From: Gammaproteobacteria bacterium
Lineage (GTDB): Bacteria > Pseudomonadota > Gammaproteobacteria > Steroidobacterales > Steroidobacteraceae
Direction of reading: 5' to 3'
Length of the DNA stretch: 64,000 nucleotides
Assembly (NCBI GenBank): GCA_028293725.1
Contig: JAQGOE010000133.1
Coordinates: 1-64,000 of the forward strand
Position 1 is the stretch's first letter. Each line of letters opens with the position of its first letter. The position numbers and the translations under genes were made by a program. Positions 63,053 to 64,000 of this stretch are shown piece by piece. The notes beneath the pieces were generated by a model that made no database searches, was not told where the DNA came from, and worked only from the letters and a program-made list of their open reading frames with translations.

Positions 63053-63109
63053 GTACCCAGCCCATGCCCTTGTCTATCCCACAGCAGCACGAGTCAACGG
63101 ATACTGACC

Positions 63110-63673
63110 ATGGCTGACGAAGTCCCTCTGAAGACATTGCGCGACCGGCCGTTCGAGCTCCTGGCGGAGCTGGAGCGTCGTGGACGTGCCGTTTCCGCGC
63201 AGGTGAACCAGGAAGGCACTACCGGCCGCGAGTGGGTCGGGGTAGCTCTGCGCATGGCCGGCGACCTGTACCTGGTGGCTCGTGAGGAGACCCGTGAAGT
63301 GCTCGGCCTGCCGCCGGCGCTGACGCGGGTCCCGGGCGCGAAGCAGTGGATCAAAGGCCTGGCGAACGTCCGTGGCCAGCTCCTGCCGGTCATCGACCTG
63401 CGGCAATTTCTCGGTAGCGGTACGACCCCGATTTCCCGCAACACCCGCGTCGTGGTGGTGAATCACCGCGAAATACCCGCCGGGCTCCTCGTCGATGAAG
63501 TCCTCGGCTTCCGGCGTTTCGCCGAAGGCGAGTTTTCGGGCGACGCGCCGCCGACGGTGGCGCGCTGCGAGCGCTACCTGGCGGGGGCATTCCGCCGCGC
63601 CAACGAGCAGTGGCCCGTGCTGAGTTTGCGGTCCGTGCTGGAAAGCTCGGCGTTCTCCGAGGCAGCAGCCTAA
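63110..63673 (+). CDS. pilI: CheW-like coupling protein PilI
   Basis: The 187-residue CheW-domain protein carries GVALRMAGDLYLVAREE, LANVRGQLLPVIDLRQFL (the core CheW strand-loop) and VVVVNHREIPAGLLVDEVLGFR. It couples the PilJ receptor to the ChpA kinase. It lies between pilH and pilJ as in Pseudomonas. Confidence 0.94.
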   Translation: MADEVPLKTLRDRPFELLAELERRGRAVSAQVNQEGTTGREWVGVALRMAGDLYLVAREETREVLGLPPALTRVPGAKQWIKGLANVRGQLLPVIDLRQFLGSGTTPISRNTRVVVVNHREIPAGLLVDEVLGFRRFAEGEFSGDAPPTVARCERYLAGAFRRANEQWPVLSLRSVLESSAFSEAAA

Positions 63674-63704
63674 TGAAGCGCACAAGTCCGAAGGCCTTAA
63701 CTAT

Positions 63705-64000
63705 ATGAGCGGTTCGGCATCCTCGACACGCGCGGGCGGCGGCCTCGCAGCGTTGCTAGCGATAGCGACGCTGCTGCTGGCAGTCGCGGGCGTTTTGTAC
63801 TTCACCCAGGAGGGCCCCGCTTCGGCCCCGAGCGCCCAGACAGCCCCTGTCGATGCACTGTATGGCATCGCAGTGGATGCAGAAGGGGCCGTAGCCGGTA
63901 ACGAGGCCGCCGTTGCGAGCTTCCAGTCGCAGCTGCAACAGCTCAAAGACGTCGCCGCTGCGTATCCGAATGCTCCGTTTGCAAAAGACGCCCGCTTCGC
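63705..64000 (+). CDS. pilJ: Methyl-accepting chemotaxis protein PilJ, N-terminal part (cut by the window edge)
   Basis: The frame opens at ATG 63705 and runs off the right edge after 98 codons. A basic, glycine-rich start is followed by a membrane helix (LAALLAIATLLLAVAGVLYF) and the start of a periplasmic domain with helical Gln/Leu-rich segments (SFQSQLQQLKDVAAAYPN). Identity as PilJ rests mainly on position after pilG-pilH-pilI; HAMP and signalling domains lie outside the window. Confidence 0.85.
   Translation, partial: MSGSASSTRAGGGLAALLAIATLLLAVAGVLYFTQEGPASAPSAQTAPVDALYGIAVDAEGAVAGNEAAVASFQSQLQQLKDVAAAYPNAPFAKDARF

Overview
The window is GC-rich, densely coded bacterial chromosome with no rRNA, tRNA, CRISPR array or intact insertion sequence that I could find. 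Gene content and order point to a gammaproteobacterium. From about 50.5 kb to the right edge the order yggT-proC-yggS / pilT-pilU ... pyrB-ruvX-yqgE-tonB-gshB / pilG-pilH-pilI-pilJ follows the twitching-motility locus of Pseudomonas aeruginosa. The split class II ribonucleotide reductase (nrdJ in two genes) and the VPLPA-CTERM protein suggest an environmental lineage such as Steroidobacteraceae or Nevskiales; that placement is inference.

Layout. 0-2.3 kb: the tail of a receiver-domain protein, a periplasmic DegP/DegQ-type protease and an Hsp20 chaperone behind a sigma-32-like promoter. 2.7-5.9 kb: nrdJ split over two genes, behind a consensus-like promoter carrying a perfect NrdR-type palindrome. 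6.4-14.3 kb: an unknown exported protein, a probable small-RNA locus with a strong terminator, envelope enzymes (LysM lytic transglycosylase, L,D-transpeptidase) and ppnN. 14.4-25.7 kb: a lipoprotein aminopeptidase, cca, a CYTH protein, an exported amidohydrolase, a TPR/ATP-grasp-like plus glycosyltransferase-like pair, a Tat-exported flavoprotein and pyrD. 25.8-33.4 kb: an accessory stretch with an APC permease, a cytochrome P450, a decayed LysE exporter, an S9 peptidase, a beta-propeller protein and a serine hydrolase. 33.5-35.7 kb: a GntR/FCD regulator directly upstream of a LigM-like THF-dependent O-demethylase, with a well-formed operator. 36.0-41.0 kb: a VPLPA-CTERM protein, a phosphoesterase, a di-haem peroxidase and a small secreted protein. 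41.0-46.9 kb: an NmrA/LysR divergent pair, HAD and YgjV-like proteins, a formyltransferase, a DUF4142 protein and an orphan ParA. 47-50 kb: htpG, an FKBP lipoprotein and HU.

50.5-64 kb holds the type IV pilus region. PilT and PilU are followed by a third retraction-type ATPase. A minus-strand PIN-domain toxin candidate with a large partner protein lies next to it. Then comes a minus-strand operon gshB-tonB-yqgE-ruvX-pyrB-(PyrK-like), divergent from the Pil-Chp chemosensory genes pilG, pilH, pilI and the start of pilJ. The retraction motors and the chemosensory genes together would drive and steer twitching motility; the interposed operon supplies glutathione, pyrimidines and Holliday-junction processing.

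The most interesting points are the NrdR/promoter arrangement, the 12-bp inverted-repeat operator before the GntR-LigM pair, the terminator-ended structured intergenic RNA candidate near 8.2-8.4 kb, the triple repeat at 17.5 kb, the third pilus ATPase beside a PIN-domain module, and the TPR/ATP-grasp plus glycosyltransferase pair.
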